From DATLFS01 sp035540935 (GTDB lineage: Bacteria; Actinomycetota; CADDZG01; WHSQ01): a stretch of 9,088 nt of DNA. The position numbers and the translations under genes were made by a program. Below are positions 1 through 6,221 of this stretch, piece by piece (within the stretch, counting starts at the first letter, position 1; the number at the start of each line of letters is the position of its first letter). The notes beneath the pieces are model-generated. The model saw only the letters and a list, made by a program, of their open reading frames with translations. It did not search any database and was not told the DNA's origin. The DNA is taken from assembly GCA_035540935.1 (NCBI GenBank), contig DATLFS010000037.1, positions 1 to 9,088 of the forward strand, read 5' to 3'.

Positions 1-39
1 ATGGTCGGACATGCAGGGATCGGACGGAGGGATGGCTGA
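1..39 (+). other. Possible 3' end of an upstream + strand gene
   Basis: Reading frame 1 is open from the left edge to a TGA at 37-39, three bases before the GTG start of the DinB-family gene. That spacing would suit the last codons of an upstream operon gene. Only 12 codons are visible and nothing in them identifies a family, so this may be chance. The stretch also holds GGAGG (26-30), the likely ribosome binding site of the next gene. Confidence 0.2.
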
Positions 40-42
40 CTC

Positions 43-552
43 GTGCAGGACCTAGCACGCGGCTTGTTGATCACGTCGTTGGACGAGCAGCGCGAGATCG
101 CCCTGCACAAGGTGGAAGGCCTCGACGACGACTCGCTCCGGCGCCGGCTCGTCCCGTCGGAGACGACGTTGCTCGGGATCATCAAGCACCTCGCGTACGT
201 CGAGCGGTGGTGGTTCCAGGATCGGTTCGCCGGACGGAGCGTCTCGTACCCGTGGACGCACGAGAACCCGGACGCCGACTTCATCGTCGAGCCCGAAGAG
301 TCGGCCGAGGAGATCCTCGACCTCTACCGCAGGGAGTGTGCGATCAGCCGGGACATCGTCGCCTCGGCGGAGCTGACCGACGCCGCGGCTCACGCGCGAC
401 GAACCGGCGAGCGACCCACTCTGATGTGGATCATGGTTCACATGATCGAAGAGACGGCGCGGCATAACGGTCACGCCGATATCCTCCGCGAGCAGATCGA
501 CGGGGCGACGGGGGATCACATCGTGCAGGTAGCTCTTCCCGACGAGGTCTAA
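43..552 (+). CDS. DinB family protein (DUF664 type)
   Basis: This encodes a 169-aa cytoplasmic helical-bundle protein of the DinB/YfiT superfamily, DUF664 branch. Known members bind a divalent metal through three histidines, and some are thiol-dependent transferases, but most, like this one, have no proven reaction. Seen in the sequence: an N-terminal helix with the KHLAYVERWWF signature (His49) and a C-terminal helix ARHNGHADILRE with His141 and His144, which are the likely metal ligands. The length is usual for the family. GTG at 43 is the first possible start, because an in-frame TGA lies at 37-39; GGAGG sits 12 nt upstream, slightly far. The ATG at 32 is in another frame and stops at once. 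The next gene begins 1 nt after the stop, so the two are probably co-transcribed, although no functional link is evident. The family call is firm; the reaction is unknown. Confidence 0.88.
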   Translation: MQDLARGLLITSLDEQREIALHKVEGLDDDSLRRRLVPSETTLLGIIKHLAYVERWWFQDRFAGRSVSYPWTHENPDADFIVEPEESAEEILDLYRRECAISRDIVASAELTDAAAHARRTGERPTLMWIMVHMIEETARHNGHADILREQIDGATGDHIVQVALPDEV

Positions 553-553
553 C

Positions 554-1282
554 GTGCGACAACGACGGCACCTGATCGTGGCTCTTATCGCGCTTCTCAT
601 GGGTGCCGCGCCCGTGTCCGCCGCGCCGGTCGTAGAGCGGCAGCGGATAGGACGGTCGGTGAACGACGTTCGCCTCCGGGCGGTCAACATCGGAGCGCGA
701 TCGAAACCGACGAAGGTCCTGGTCGTCGGTTGCATCCACGGGAACGAGTGCGCCGGGAAGGCGATCCTTCGCGAACTGCGGCAGATGAGCGCTCCGGGCG
801 GCTTCGAACTGTGGCTGATCTGGTCACTCAACCCGGACGGGCAGGCGTCCGGGACGCGTCAGAACGCTCGCGGCGTCGATCTCAACCGCAACTTTCCCGC
901 GGGGTGGCGGTCGATCGGCGAGCCGTGGGACACCTATCACTCGGGATCGCGGGCGGCCTCGGAGCCCGAGACACGCGCCGCGATGCGGTTCGTCGAGGAG
1001 CATCGGCCGGACATCACCATCTGGTACCACCAGGCGATGGAGCTGGTGACTAAGCACAAGCATCACCGGTGGGTGCAGCGGCGGTACGCAGCGCGGGTGG
1101 GGCTTCCGTGGGTGCGCCTCGATCCCCTCCCGGGGACCGCGACGCGCTGGCAGAACCGCAATTACCCGGGACACACGAGCTTCGTCGTTGAGTTGCCCGC
1201 CGGCTCGATGTCGGAGAGGTCCGCGAAGCGGCACGCACGTGCCGTGAGAGCGGCGGGACGGGAGTGGGCGGCGCGCCGCTAG
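554..1282 (+). CDS. Exported M14 zinc carboxypeptidase-like protein
   Basis: This encodes a 242-aa protein of the M14 metallopeptidase fold, in the compact size range of MpaA-type peptidoglycan-peptide amidases. Zinc ligands are visible as HGNE (His62, Glu65) and WYHQ (His159). SLNPDG (91-96), the substrate-binding run around Arg106 and DLNRNF (109-114), and the general-base glutamate in VELPAG (Glu213) are all present and in the usual order, so it should be active. Residues 1-23 (RQRR, then a hydrophobic run ending VSA|AP) look like a Sec signal peptide, so it probably acts outside the membrane on cell-wall peptides or scavenged peptides; the classical E. coli MpaA is cytoplasmic. The GTG start at 554 follows the DinB stop by 1 nt, with GACGAGG just upstream as a modest ribosome site. 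The stop lies 3 bp from the convergent YqgE stop. The fold is sure; the substrate is inferred. Confidence 0.88.
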   Translation: MRQRRHLIVALIALLMGAAPVSAAPVVERQRIGRSVNDVRLRAVNIGARSKPTKVLVVGCIHGNECAGKAILRELRQMSAPGGFELWLIWSLNPDGQASGTRQNARGVDLNRNFPAGWRSIGEPWDTYHSGSRAASEPETRAAMRFVEEHRPDITIWYHQAMELVTKHKHHRWVQRRYAARVGLPWVRLDPLPGTATRWQNRNYPGHTSFVVELPAGSMSERSAKRHARAVRAAGREWAARR

Positions 1283-1286
1283 CGGC
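1275..1286. repeat. 12-bp palindrome at convergent gene ends
   Basis: GCCGCTAGCGGC is a perfect palindrome. It contains the TAG stop of the M14 gene at its centre and touches the first base of the opposing YqgE stop codon. It has no loop and no T-tract, so it is at best a weak termination or pausing element, and a 12-bp palindrome in GC-rich DNA can be chance. Confidence 0.25.
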
Positions 1287-1828
1287 TAGTTCGCCGAGGG
1301 GTCGAACGGCATGCGCGCGAGCAGCTTGAACTCGCCACCCTTGCGCTCGAGCAACCGCGCCCAGAGGCCTTCGGCTTCGTCGCTGAAGACGTCGTCCAGC
1401 GTGGCGTCCGTGACGATCCAATCGTCGTTCGCCAGCTCCGTGTCGAGCTGCGCGGCACCCCAGCCGGAGTAGCCGGCGAAGACGCGGGCGCGCCGGATCT
1501 GAGCGATCGTGCCCTCGTCCACCTCACCAGACAGAAGCCCGAGACGCTCCCGCACGACGACGTCAGCGCCTTCGGTGTCGTCGAGCTCCGCCAGCAGCAC
1601 CACTCCGTTCGGCTGCACCGGCCCGCCGACGAACACCTCCGCCTCGGCGTCGACGGCACCGCTGAGCGGCGGGACCGCCTCCCCCACCGTCACACCCGAG
1701 GGACGGTTCAGGACGAGCCCGAGTGCGCCGTCCGGCGAGTGCTCGCAGACGAGCACCACTGTGTGGCGGAAGTTCGGGTCGAAGAGGCTGCCGTTCGATA
1801 TGAGGACGCGGCCGCGAAGGCTCTGCAT
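1286..1828 (-). CDS. yqgE: YqgE/AlgH family protein (UPF0301/DUF179)
   Basis: This encodes a 180-aa cytoplasmic protein of the YqgE/AlgH family, widespread in bacteria and of unsettled function (AlgH was named from alginate regulation in Pseudomonas). The diagnostic blocks are all present in order: an N-terminal RVLISN...DPNFRHTVVLVCEH, then GALGLVLNRPSG, the VGGPVQPNGVVLL block, and AGYSGWGAAQLDTEL towards the C-terminus. The start is taken at ATG 1828, where the family's N-terminus begins; an in-frame TTG at 1870 would add 14 unconserved residues and overlap the upstream gene. ATG 1828 lies 2 nt after the stop of the PLP-enzyme gene and has no good Shine-Dalgarno sequence, so translation is probably coupled. 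It is the last gene of the - strand operon. Family assignment is confident; its role here is unknown. Confidence 0.92.
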   Translation of the reverse strand: MQSLRGRVLISNGSLFDPNFRHTVVLVCEHSPDGALGLVLNRPSGVTVGEAVPPLSGAVDAEAEVFVGGPVQPNGVVLLAELDDTEGADVVVRERLGLLSGEVDEGTIAQIRRARVFAGYSGWGAAQLDTELANDDWIVTDATLDDVFSDEAEGLWARLLERKGGEFKLLARMPFDPSAN

Positions 1829-1830
1829 GG

Positions 1831-3516
1831 TCAGCGGAGCGCGGCGGCTTCGTGGGGAAGGAGGAACCAACGCAGGTGCTCGAAATCCTCCGAGACATGG
1901 ATCGGAGGCTCGCCCGCAGCCGCCTCGTCCTTCGCCTTCTCGACGATACGAGCCGCTTCGTCGAGATAGCCGGCGAGTCGCTCCTCCGGCTCCGTGTGCC
2001 GTTCGGTGGGGAACGAGACCTCGCCGTCGAACGTGATCTCGGCAAGGCTGTGCGGCGGGTGCGAGACGCCGCCTTGGTGACGCCAGAGGCCGGTCGCCGG
2101 CTCGAAGTGATACTGGGGCAGGAGCGCGGCGCCGTATGTGGCAACGAACTCAACGGCGTCGAGGATGAACCGGAAGACCCGTTCCGAGATGAAGTAGTTG
2201 AAGTTGACCCTCACCCAGCCGGGCTTGATGCCCTCGCACCCACGACCGATCTCTCGCTGGAACTCGAGCGACCGGTCGAGGTCGATCCCCAAGAGCCGGT
2301 GTCCGTAAGGACCCGCGCACGAGCATCCACCGCGCGACTGGATGCCGAAGAGGTCATTGAGGAGCGCGACCACGAAGTTGTGGTGCAGGTAGCGGCCGTC
2401 ATGACGAACCACGAACGACACGATGGAGAGCCGATCGGCCTCGAGGTTCCCTAGGATCTCGATGTTCGGATGCTCACTCCACCGCTCCACGGCGCGCCGT
2501 ATGAAGTCCTCCTCGAGGGCGCGGATCCGCTCGGTTCCGACCGCCTCTTTGAGGCGGAAGACGAGGCCCGCCCGGATCGATTCGACGATCGCCGGCGTGC
2601 CTCCCTCCTCGCGATGCTCTGGGTCGTCGAGGTATCGGTGTTCGAGGGGGTTGACGTACCAGACCGTGCCTCCGCCGGGAACGGTGGGGACCCGGTTGGT
2701 GAAGAGGTCCCGCCGCGCCACCAGCACGCCCGGAGTGCCGGGGCCGCCGATCAGCTTGTGCGGCGAGATGAAGATCGCGTCTTTGGCCGCCTCGGGATCG
2801 TCGTCGAACGTCATCTTGATGTCGACGTAGGGCGCAGCTGCGGCGAAGTCCCAGAAAGAGAACGCGCCGTAGCGGTGCAGTAGCCGCGCGACGGCCCGGG
2901 TGTCGGTGACGATGCCGGTCACATTCGATGCCGCGGAGAACGATCCGATCTTGAGCGGCCGGTCCGCATACCGTCGGAGTTCCGCCTCGAGGTGCTCGAG
3001 GTCGACGTGGCCGTCCGCGTCCTCGCGGATTGTGACGACGTCGGCGATCGACTCGCGCCACGGAAGCTCGTTGGAGTGATGCTCGAACGGCCCTATGAAG
3101 ACGATCGGTCTTTCTTCTTCCGGGATGCACTCCGACAATCGGTAACGGTCGTCCAGCTCATGCGGAAGCGCCAGGCCAAGGACTCGGATCAGCTTGTCGA
3201 TCGCGCCGGTCGACCCGGAGCCGCAGAACACGACGGCGTGTTCGGGACCGGCGCCCACGCAGCGTCGGATGATGTCGCGCGCCTCTTCCCGGAAGTGGGT
3301 CGTCTGCAATCCGGTTCCGGACGACTCCGTATGCGTGTTCGCGTAGAGCGGGAGCACGACCTCCCGGATGTAGTCCTCGATGAAGGCCAGAGCGCGGCCG
3401 GAGGCGGTGTAGTCGGCATAGGTGATCCGTCGGCGTCCGAACGGCGTAGGGAGCGCCTCGTCGTCCCCTATGACCGAGGAACGGATCGTTTCGATCAGCC
3501 CGGAGGAGTCTCGCAT
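1831..3516 (-). CDS. PLP-dependent class V aminotransferase, SufS/CsdA-like desulfurase, extended C-terminus
   Basis: This encodes a 561-aa fold-type I PLP enzyme of the class V group nearest to cysteine desulfurases and selenocysteine lyases. Visible in order: ADYTASGR (34-41), NTHTESS (60-66), FCGSGSTGAIDK (97-108, cofactor phosphate), EHHSNELPW (145-153), WDFAAA (222-227, Asp contacting the PLP ring), SPHKLIGGPG (251-260, Lys254 as Schiff-base lysine) and RGGCSCAGPYGH (395-406). Aligned by motif with SufS (RxGxxCA), Cys400 takes the place of the persulfide cysteine, and Cys398 is an extra neighbour. Sulfur transfer from cysteine is therefore possible but unproven. About 120 residues more than in SufS follow the cysteine, so this is a longer subfamily. 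ATG 3516 is preferred; an in-frame start at 3588 would overlap the preceding gene by about 50 nt. It lies 19 nt after the 124-aa gene and 2 nt before yqgE, so it is in an operon with the DNA methyltransferase. Confidence 0.88.
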   Translation of the reverse strand: MRDSSGLIETIRSSVIGDDEALPTPFGRRRITYADYTASGRALAFIEDYIREVVLPLYANTHTESSGTGLQTTHFREEARDIIRRCVGAGPEHAVVFCGSGSTGAIDKLIRVLGLALPHELDDRYRLSECIPEEERPIVFIGPFEHHSNELPWRESIADVVTIREDADGHVDLEHLEAELRRYADRPLKIGSFSAASNVTGIVTDTRAVARLLHRYGAFSFWDFAAAAPYVDIKMTFDDDPEAAKDAIFISPHKLIGGPGTPGVLVARRDLFTNRVPTVPGGGTVWYVNPLEHRYLDDPEHREEGGTPAIVESIRAGLVFRLKEAVGTERIRALEEDFIRRAVERWSEHPNIEILGNLEADRLSIVSFVVRHDGRYLHHNFVVALLNDLFGIQSRGGCSCAGPYGHRLLGIDLDRSLEFQREIGRGCEGIKPGWVRVNFNYFISERVFRFILDAVEFVATYGAALLPQYHFEPATGLWRHQGGVSHPPHSLAEITFDGEVSFPTERHTEPEERLAGYLDEAARIVEKAKDEAAAGEPPIHVSEDFEHLRWFLLPHEAAALR

Positions 3517-3535
3517 CCGGATCTCAGCGTAAGCC

Positions 3536-3910
3536 CTAGCCGGCGCGCCTGTCCCCCGCATCCACGGGCCGCAGCGGCGGCGCTTCACGCTCGGGATCGC
3601 CGAACAGCGGCGCCATCCTGATCTCGAACGCCGTGTGGTCTTCGTCGAGAGCGTGTTCGTCGACGATGTCGACGTCGTCGTAGACGTCGACCGGGATGCC
3701 GGTGTGCTCTATCCAGGCGCGAACCGCGTCGTCCCAGCGTTCGTCGAGAAGAGCCCGTCGCAGCGTTTCGACCGCGTGCGGATCACCGATCTGCTCCGGC
3801 CGTGTGTTGGCTACGAGAGAGACGGCGAGGACGCGTGCGAGCGTTGCGCCTTCACGCGCGACCCACACCTCGGGCGGGTCGCTTCGGCAGACGGCGATCG
3901 ATACCCGCAT
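3536..3910 (-). CDS. Conserved-looking hypothetical protein, 124 aa
   Basis: I do not recognise this family. The reading starts MRVSIAVCRSDPPEVWVARE and is soluble, with no signal peptide or membrane segment. A middle helical part (44-69, ETLRRALLDERWDDAVRAW) is followed by a strongly acidic run, VDVYDDVDIVDEHALDEDHT (74-93), and then a strand-like FEIRMAPLF (95-103); the last 20 residues are Pro/Arg-rich and probably disordered. The acidic run could bind a metal or mimic nucleic acid, which is conjecture. ATG 3910 shares one base with the methyltransferase stop (TGATG), so translation is coupled, and the PLP-enzyme gene follows after 19 nt. A longer frame back to 4207 is rejected because it runs out of phase through the methyltransferase and is arginine-rich there. 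Coding status is well supported by this packing and normal amino-acid composition; function is unknown. Confidence 0.72.
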   Translation of the reverse strand: MRVSIAVCRSDPPEVWVAREGATLARVLAVSLVANTRPEQIGDPHAVETLRRALLDERWDDAVRAWIEHTGIPVDVYDDVDIVDEHALDEDHTAFEIRMAPLFGDPEREAPPLRPVDAGDRRAG

Positions 3911-4860
3911 CAGACGGAATGCCTCTCGCCGGCTATGCGCTTCTCGGCGAGAGCGACGTACTCGGGGTCGGTGTCGTAGCCGAGGTAGTGGCGCCCGGTT
4001 CTCAGCGCGGCGACCGCGGTCGTGCCGGATCCGATGAAGGGATCGAGCACCACGTCCCCCCGGTAGGTGTAGAGGCGGATGCAACGCTCCGGCAGCTCGA
4101 CGGGGAACGGAGCGGGGTGACCCACCCGGCGCGCGCTCTCGGGACGGATCTTCCAGACGTCGAGCGTGGCGGCCGCGAACTCCTCGGCGTCGATGTCGTC
4201 CTCCCACGGAAGACCCTCGGCCTTCCGGCGCTGTTTACCGCGCTCGGACAGAGCGCGGTCGAAGCGCCCTTTACTGGCGATCAGGATCCGTTCGGTCACG
4301 TCGCGCAACACGGGGTTCGAGGCGCTGCGATACGACCCCCACGCGCACGACCCGGAGGCCCCTTCGGCTTTCAGCCAGATGACCTCACCGCGCATGAGGA
4401 GACCCAGGTCGTCCTGCAGGATGCGGATCACGTCGGCCGACAGGCTGCGGTAGGGCTTGCGCCCGAGGTTGGCGACGTTGACGCAGATCCTCCCGCCGGG
4501 CTCGAGGACCCGGCGGCACTCCGCGAAGACGTCGCGCAGGAGCTGGAGGTAGTCGAGGTAGGAACCCGGCACGTCGCCCGTCCCCAATGCCTGCTCGTAC
4601 TCCTTGCCGACGAAGTACGGCGGTGAGGTAACAACGAGCGCCACAGAGTTCGTCGCCACCTCGGTCATGTCGCGGGCGTCGCCGTGGTGGATGCGGTCGA
4701 CCGCCGTGCGCTCCACCTCTTCGTCCTCGGACACGAGCGGCGGGGTGAAACGCGTGTAGAAGCCGGAAGCGTCGTGGCTCTCGCGCTTCGTGGTGCCGAA
4801 GGCAGACGTGTGAGTGGCGCGCCTCTTCCGGTCGGCCGCATCGCCGGGTCGTGCTGACAT
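3910..4860 (-). CDS. Beta-class site-specific DNA methyltransferase (SPPY type)
   Basis: This encodes a 316-aa SAM-dependent amino-methyltransferase acting on DNA. The catalytic motif IV, TSPPY (78-82), comes first, and the SAM-binding motif I, DPFIGSGTT (273-281), followed by YDTDPEY (295-301), lies near the C-terminus; this is the permuted beta-class order. GDARDM (60-65) before motif IV is also typical. SPPY is commonest in N4-cytosine enzymes, but some N6-adenine enzymes carry it, so the base is uncertain. The 140-272 segment, including KAEGASGSCAWGSYRSASNP, should hold target recognition; no separate specificity subunit is visible. ATG 4860 has GGGTGAGGG a few bases upstream and is taken as start, although the first 50 residues are basic and perhaps a flexible DNA-binding tail. 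No recognisable restriction enzyme adjoins it, so it may be an orphan, but see the divergent gene at 5118. It is the first gene of a four-gene operon, with a TGATG overlap to the next. Confidence 0.92.
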   Translation of the reverse strand: MSARPGDAADRKRRATHTSAFGTTKRESHDASGFYTRFTPPLVSEDEEVERTAVDRIHHGDARDMTEVATNSVALVVTSPPYFVGKEYEQALGTGDVPGSYLDYLQLLRDVFAECRRVLEPGGRICVNVANLGRKPYRSLSADVIRILQDDLGLLMRGEVIWLKAEGASGSCAWGSYRSASNPVLRDVTERILIASKGRFDRALSERGKQRRKAEGLPWEDDIDAEEFAAATLDVWKIRPESARRVGHPAPFPVELPERCIRLYTYRGDVVLDPFIGSGTTAVAALRTGRHYLGYDTDPEYVALAEKRIAGERHSV

Positions 4861-4918
4861 GCCCTCACCCTACGCGACCGCTGCGACATATCCGGGGTTG
4901 CGAGACGGCAACGCTGAA

Positions 4919-4940
4919 ATCCACCACCCGGGCGGTGGAT
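4919..4940. promoter_or_regulatory. 22-bp near-perfect palindrome, candidate operator
   Basis: The half-sites ATCCACC and GGTGGAT flank a central CCCGGG, and 20 of 22 positions pair; the only mismatch is the A/C pair at 4926 and 4933. It lies 59-80 bp upstream of the methyltransferase ATG, just beyond the weak -35 candidate, and about 178 bp upstream of the 5118 gene. It has no loop, and transcription diverges from this region, so a dimeric regulator site is likelier than a terminator. The regulator is unknown. Confidence 0.5.
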
Positions 4941-4951
4941 ACCGGCAGTCT

Positions 4952-4977
4952 GATGCGCAGATGCGCAGAGCGATGCG
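4952..4977. repeat. Tandem GATGCGCA direct repeat
   Basis: GATGCGCA occurs twice back to back (4952-4959 and 4960-4967), and a partial GATGCG copy follows at 4972-4977 after a 4-base gap. It lies 11 bp to the right of the palindrome. It could be a set of binding sites for the + strand promoter or a small slippage duplication. Confidence 0.35.
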
Positions 4978-5117
4978 GGGGGCGACCTGGGAGACGGCCG
5001 GCACGCGTGGCGACCCCTGGTTCCATCGCTACGACGCCGTCTGCCGGAGGCGTGTCCTCGTGCGGAGCTGCAGGCATCTACTCCGGCCGGGGGCCGTCGT
5101 CCGGAGGTCGCGCCGCG

Positions 5118-6209
5118 ATGCCGCACGCTAAGACCGAGATCACCGAGATCGTCACCGGCCTGGCGACCCTCGGGTTCGGCGATCTCCGTGGCTGTCTCCT
5201 CGACCCCCCTCCGGCCGTGAGGAACGTGGACGACGCCACATGGATGAGCCTGCTCGACGCCTTCGACTCCGGCATGCACATGACGGAGTTCAGCCGTGCG
5301 TGGCTCAACGGCCGAGCTTTCCTTGCGGCCGCGGACGGCCTGCGCGGCAGGGTCCCGCTGACCGTCGAGTGGAAGGGCCCGCACCGCCAACCCGGGTACG
5401 ACCTGGTGCCGGCGGACCTCCGCATCGATCACGTCTACCTGGTCTCGTGCAAGTACCTGTCGAAGATCCTCTTCAATGCCTCGCCCTGGTTCCTGTTCGT
5501 CAGGTTGCTGGCCGACCGCAAAGGCGCCGGTGGCGATTGGTATCTCGAGGTCGCGCCGAAGGAGTATCAGGCGCTCTACGCGTCGCTTCGCCGGATGATG
5601 CCGGGGCTCCCGCCGCACGTCGAGGACCTGGATACCGCCGAACGCGCCGCGATCCGCCGGCTTCTGCAGGAGGGATGGCCGGAGGCCGCGAGCGATCTCT
5701 ACCTCCAGATGTGCCGAGAGGTGGCGTACGAGTCGGCGCGCCGCTGGAGCGAGCGCCTGAAGGAGACGGCGCGCCGCGAGGAGATGCTGTGGCGCCTCCT
5801 TCGGCTGGCGCCCGCGCCCTACTTCGTTCTGGGAGCGTCGCCCGCGGGTTCGCTCCGCCTTCGCATCCTGACTCCGTGGGATTGGCGCCAGGAGTTCTCG
5901 CTTGCAGGGTTCGAGGTGTGGCCCGACGCCGGCGCGGGGCAGCCCGTCGTGCGCTGGCGCGCCCTCGTGGCGCGGCGGCAGCACGGAGACGAGGTGGCGG
6001 TCGACGGCCACGTGGAGATCCGCTGGAGCCACGGCCGCTTCGGCGGCCATCCGGAGGCGAAGGTCTACCTCGATACGCCGCACGAGCAGGTGCCGGGCTA
6101 CGCACCACTGACACCGGACCATTCGGTGGCGGTACGGCAACTGGGCTTCGCTTTGGAGCGGGACGGGCATCCGGATCGAAAAGGTGCGACGATCGTCAGA
6201 GTCGACTGA
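5118..6209 (+). CDS. Uncharacterised protein with possible degenerate PD-(D/E)XK-like core
   Basis: This encodes a 363-aa soluble protein with no signal peptide; I do not recognise a named family. Three parts can be seen. Residues 1-80 are helical, with TEFSRAWLNGRAFLAAADGL (56-75). Residues 80-120 read VEWKG, then PGYDLVPADLRID and HVYLVSCKY. This resembles the D...(D/E)xK strand-turn-strand of restriction-type nucleases, with Glu84 and Asp95 or Asp100 as acidic candidates and Lys112 as the lysine, but Ser110 stands where Glu or Asp is expected. Residues 120-230 are Arg/Glu-rich helices, and the C-terminal third is beta-rich with GHVEIRWSHGRF (297-308). ATG 5118 is chosen for GGAGG 10 nt upstream; an open frame extends back to 4851 without coding character. 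It is divergent from a DNA methyltransferase and 12 bp ahead of a membrane-protein gene. A nuclease role is a hypothesis only; a non-catalytic relative or another fold is equally open. Confidence 0.75.
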   Translation: MPHAKTEITEIVTGLATLGFGDLRGCLLDPPPAVRNVDDATWMSLLDAFDSGMHMTEFSRAWLNGRAFLAAADGLRGRVPLTVEWKGPHRQPGYDLVPADLRIDHVYLVSCKYLSKILFNASPWFLFVRLLADRKGAGGDWYLEVAPKEYQALYASLRRMMPGLPPHVEDLDTAERAAIRRLLQEGWPEAASDLYLQMCREVAYESARRWSERLKETARREEMLWRLLRLAPAPYFVLGASPAGSLRLRILTPWDWRQEFSLAGFEVWPDAGAGQPVVRWRALVARRQHGDEVAVDGHVEIRWSHGRFGGHPEAKVYLDTPHEQVPGYAPLTPDHSVAVRQLGFALERDGHPDRKGATIVRVD

Positions 6210-6221
6210 CGGGGAGGTCGG

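Larger units (their letters stand above)
4861..5117. promoter_or_regulatory. Divergent intergenic control region
   Basis: These 257 bases separate the divergent methyltransferase operon and the 5118 gene, so both promoters should lie here. Towards the methyltransferase a weak candidate is TTGCCG (complement of 4906-4911) and TATGTC (complement of 4885-4890), but the 15-nt spacing is poor. For the + strand gene no convincing -35/-10 pair was found; GGAGG at 5103-5107 is its ribosome site. The region also holds a 22-bp palindrome and a short tandem repeat, listed separately. The + frame is open throughout, but the implied peptide lacks coding character. No tRNA-like T-loop was found. Confidence 0.5.

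Noticed and set aside
52..831. A 259-codon open frame on the - strand
   Set aside because: It is antisense to the DinB and M14 genes, both of which have family motifs; composition is shadow-like.
3911..4207. Long N-terminal extension of the 124-aa protein
   Set aside because: It is out of phase with the methyltransferase coding sequence and arginine-rich; the coupled ATG at 3910 gives a sensible start.
1831..4860. A complete DNA phosphorothioation (Dnd) system
   Set aside because: Only a desulfurase-like gene is present; no DndB, DndC, DndD or DndE homologue is visible in the window.
4851..5117. N-terminal extension of the 363-aa protein
   Set aside because: The frame is open, but the peptide lacks coding character, and it would swallow the palindrome and repeat; ATG 5118 has a ribosome site.
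4861..5117. tRNA or structured RNA in the divergent gap
   Set aside because: No T-loop GTTCRA pattern and no cloverleaf arms were found; the only clear structure is the palindrome.
4665..6170. A 501-codon open frame on the - strand
   Set aside because: It lies antisense to the 363-aa gene and then out of phase through the methyltransferase start; its residues are Arg/Pro/Ala-rich with no motif, as expected of a GC-rich shadow frame.
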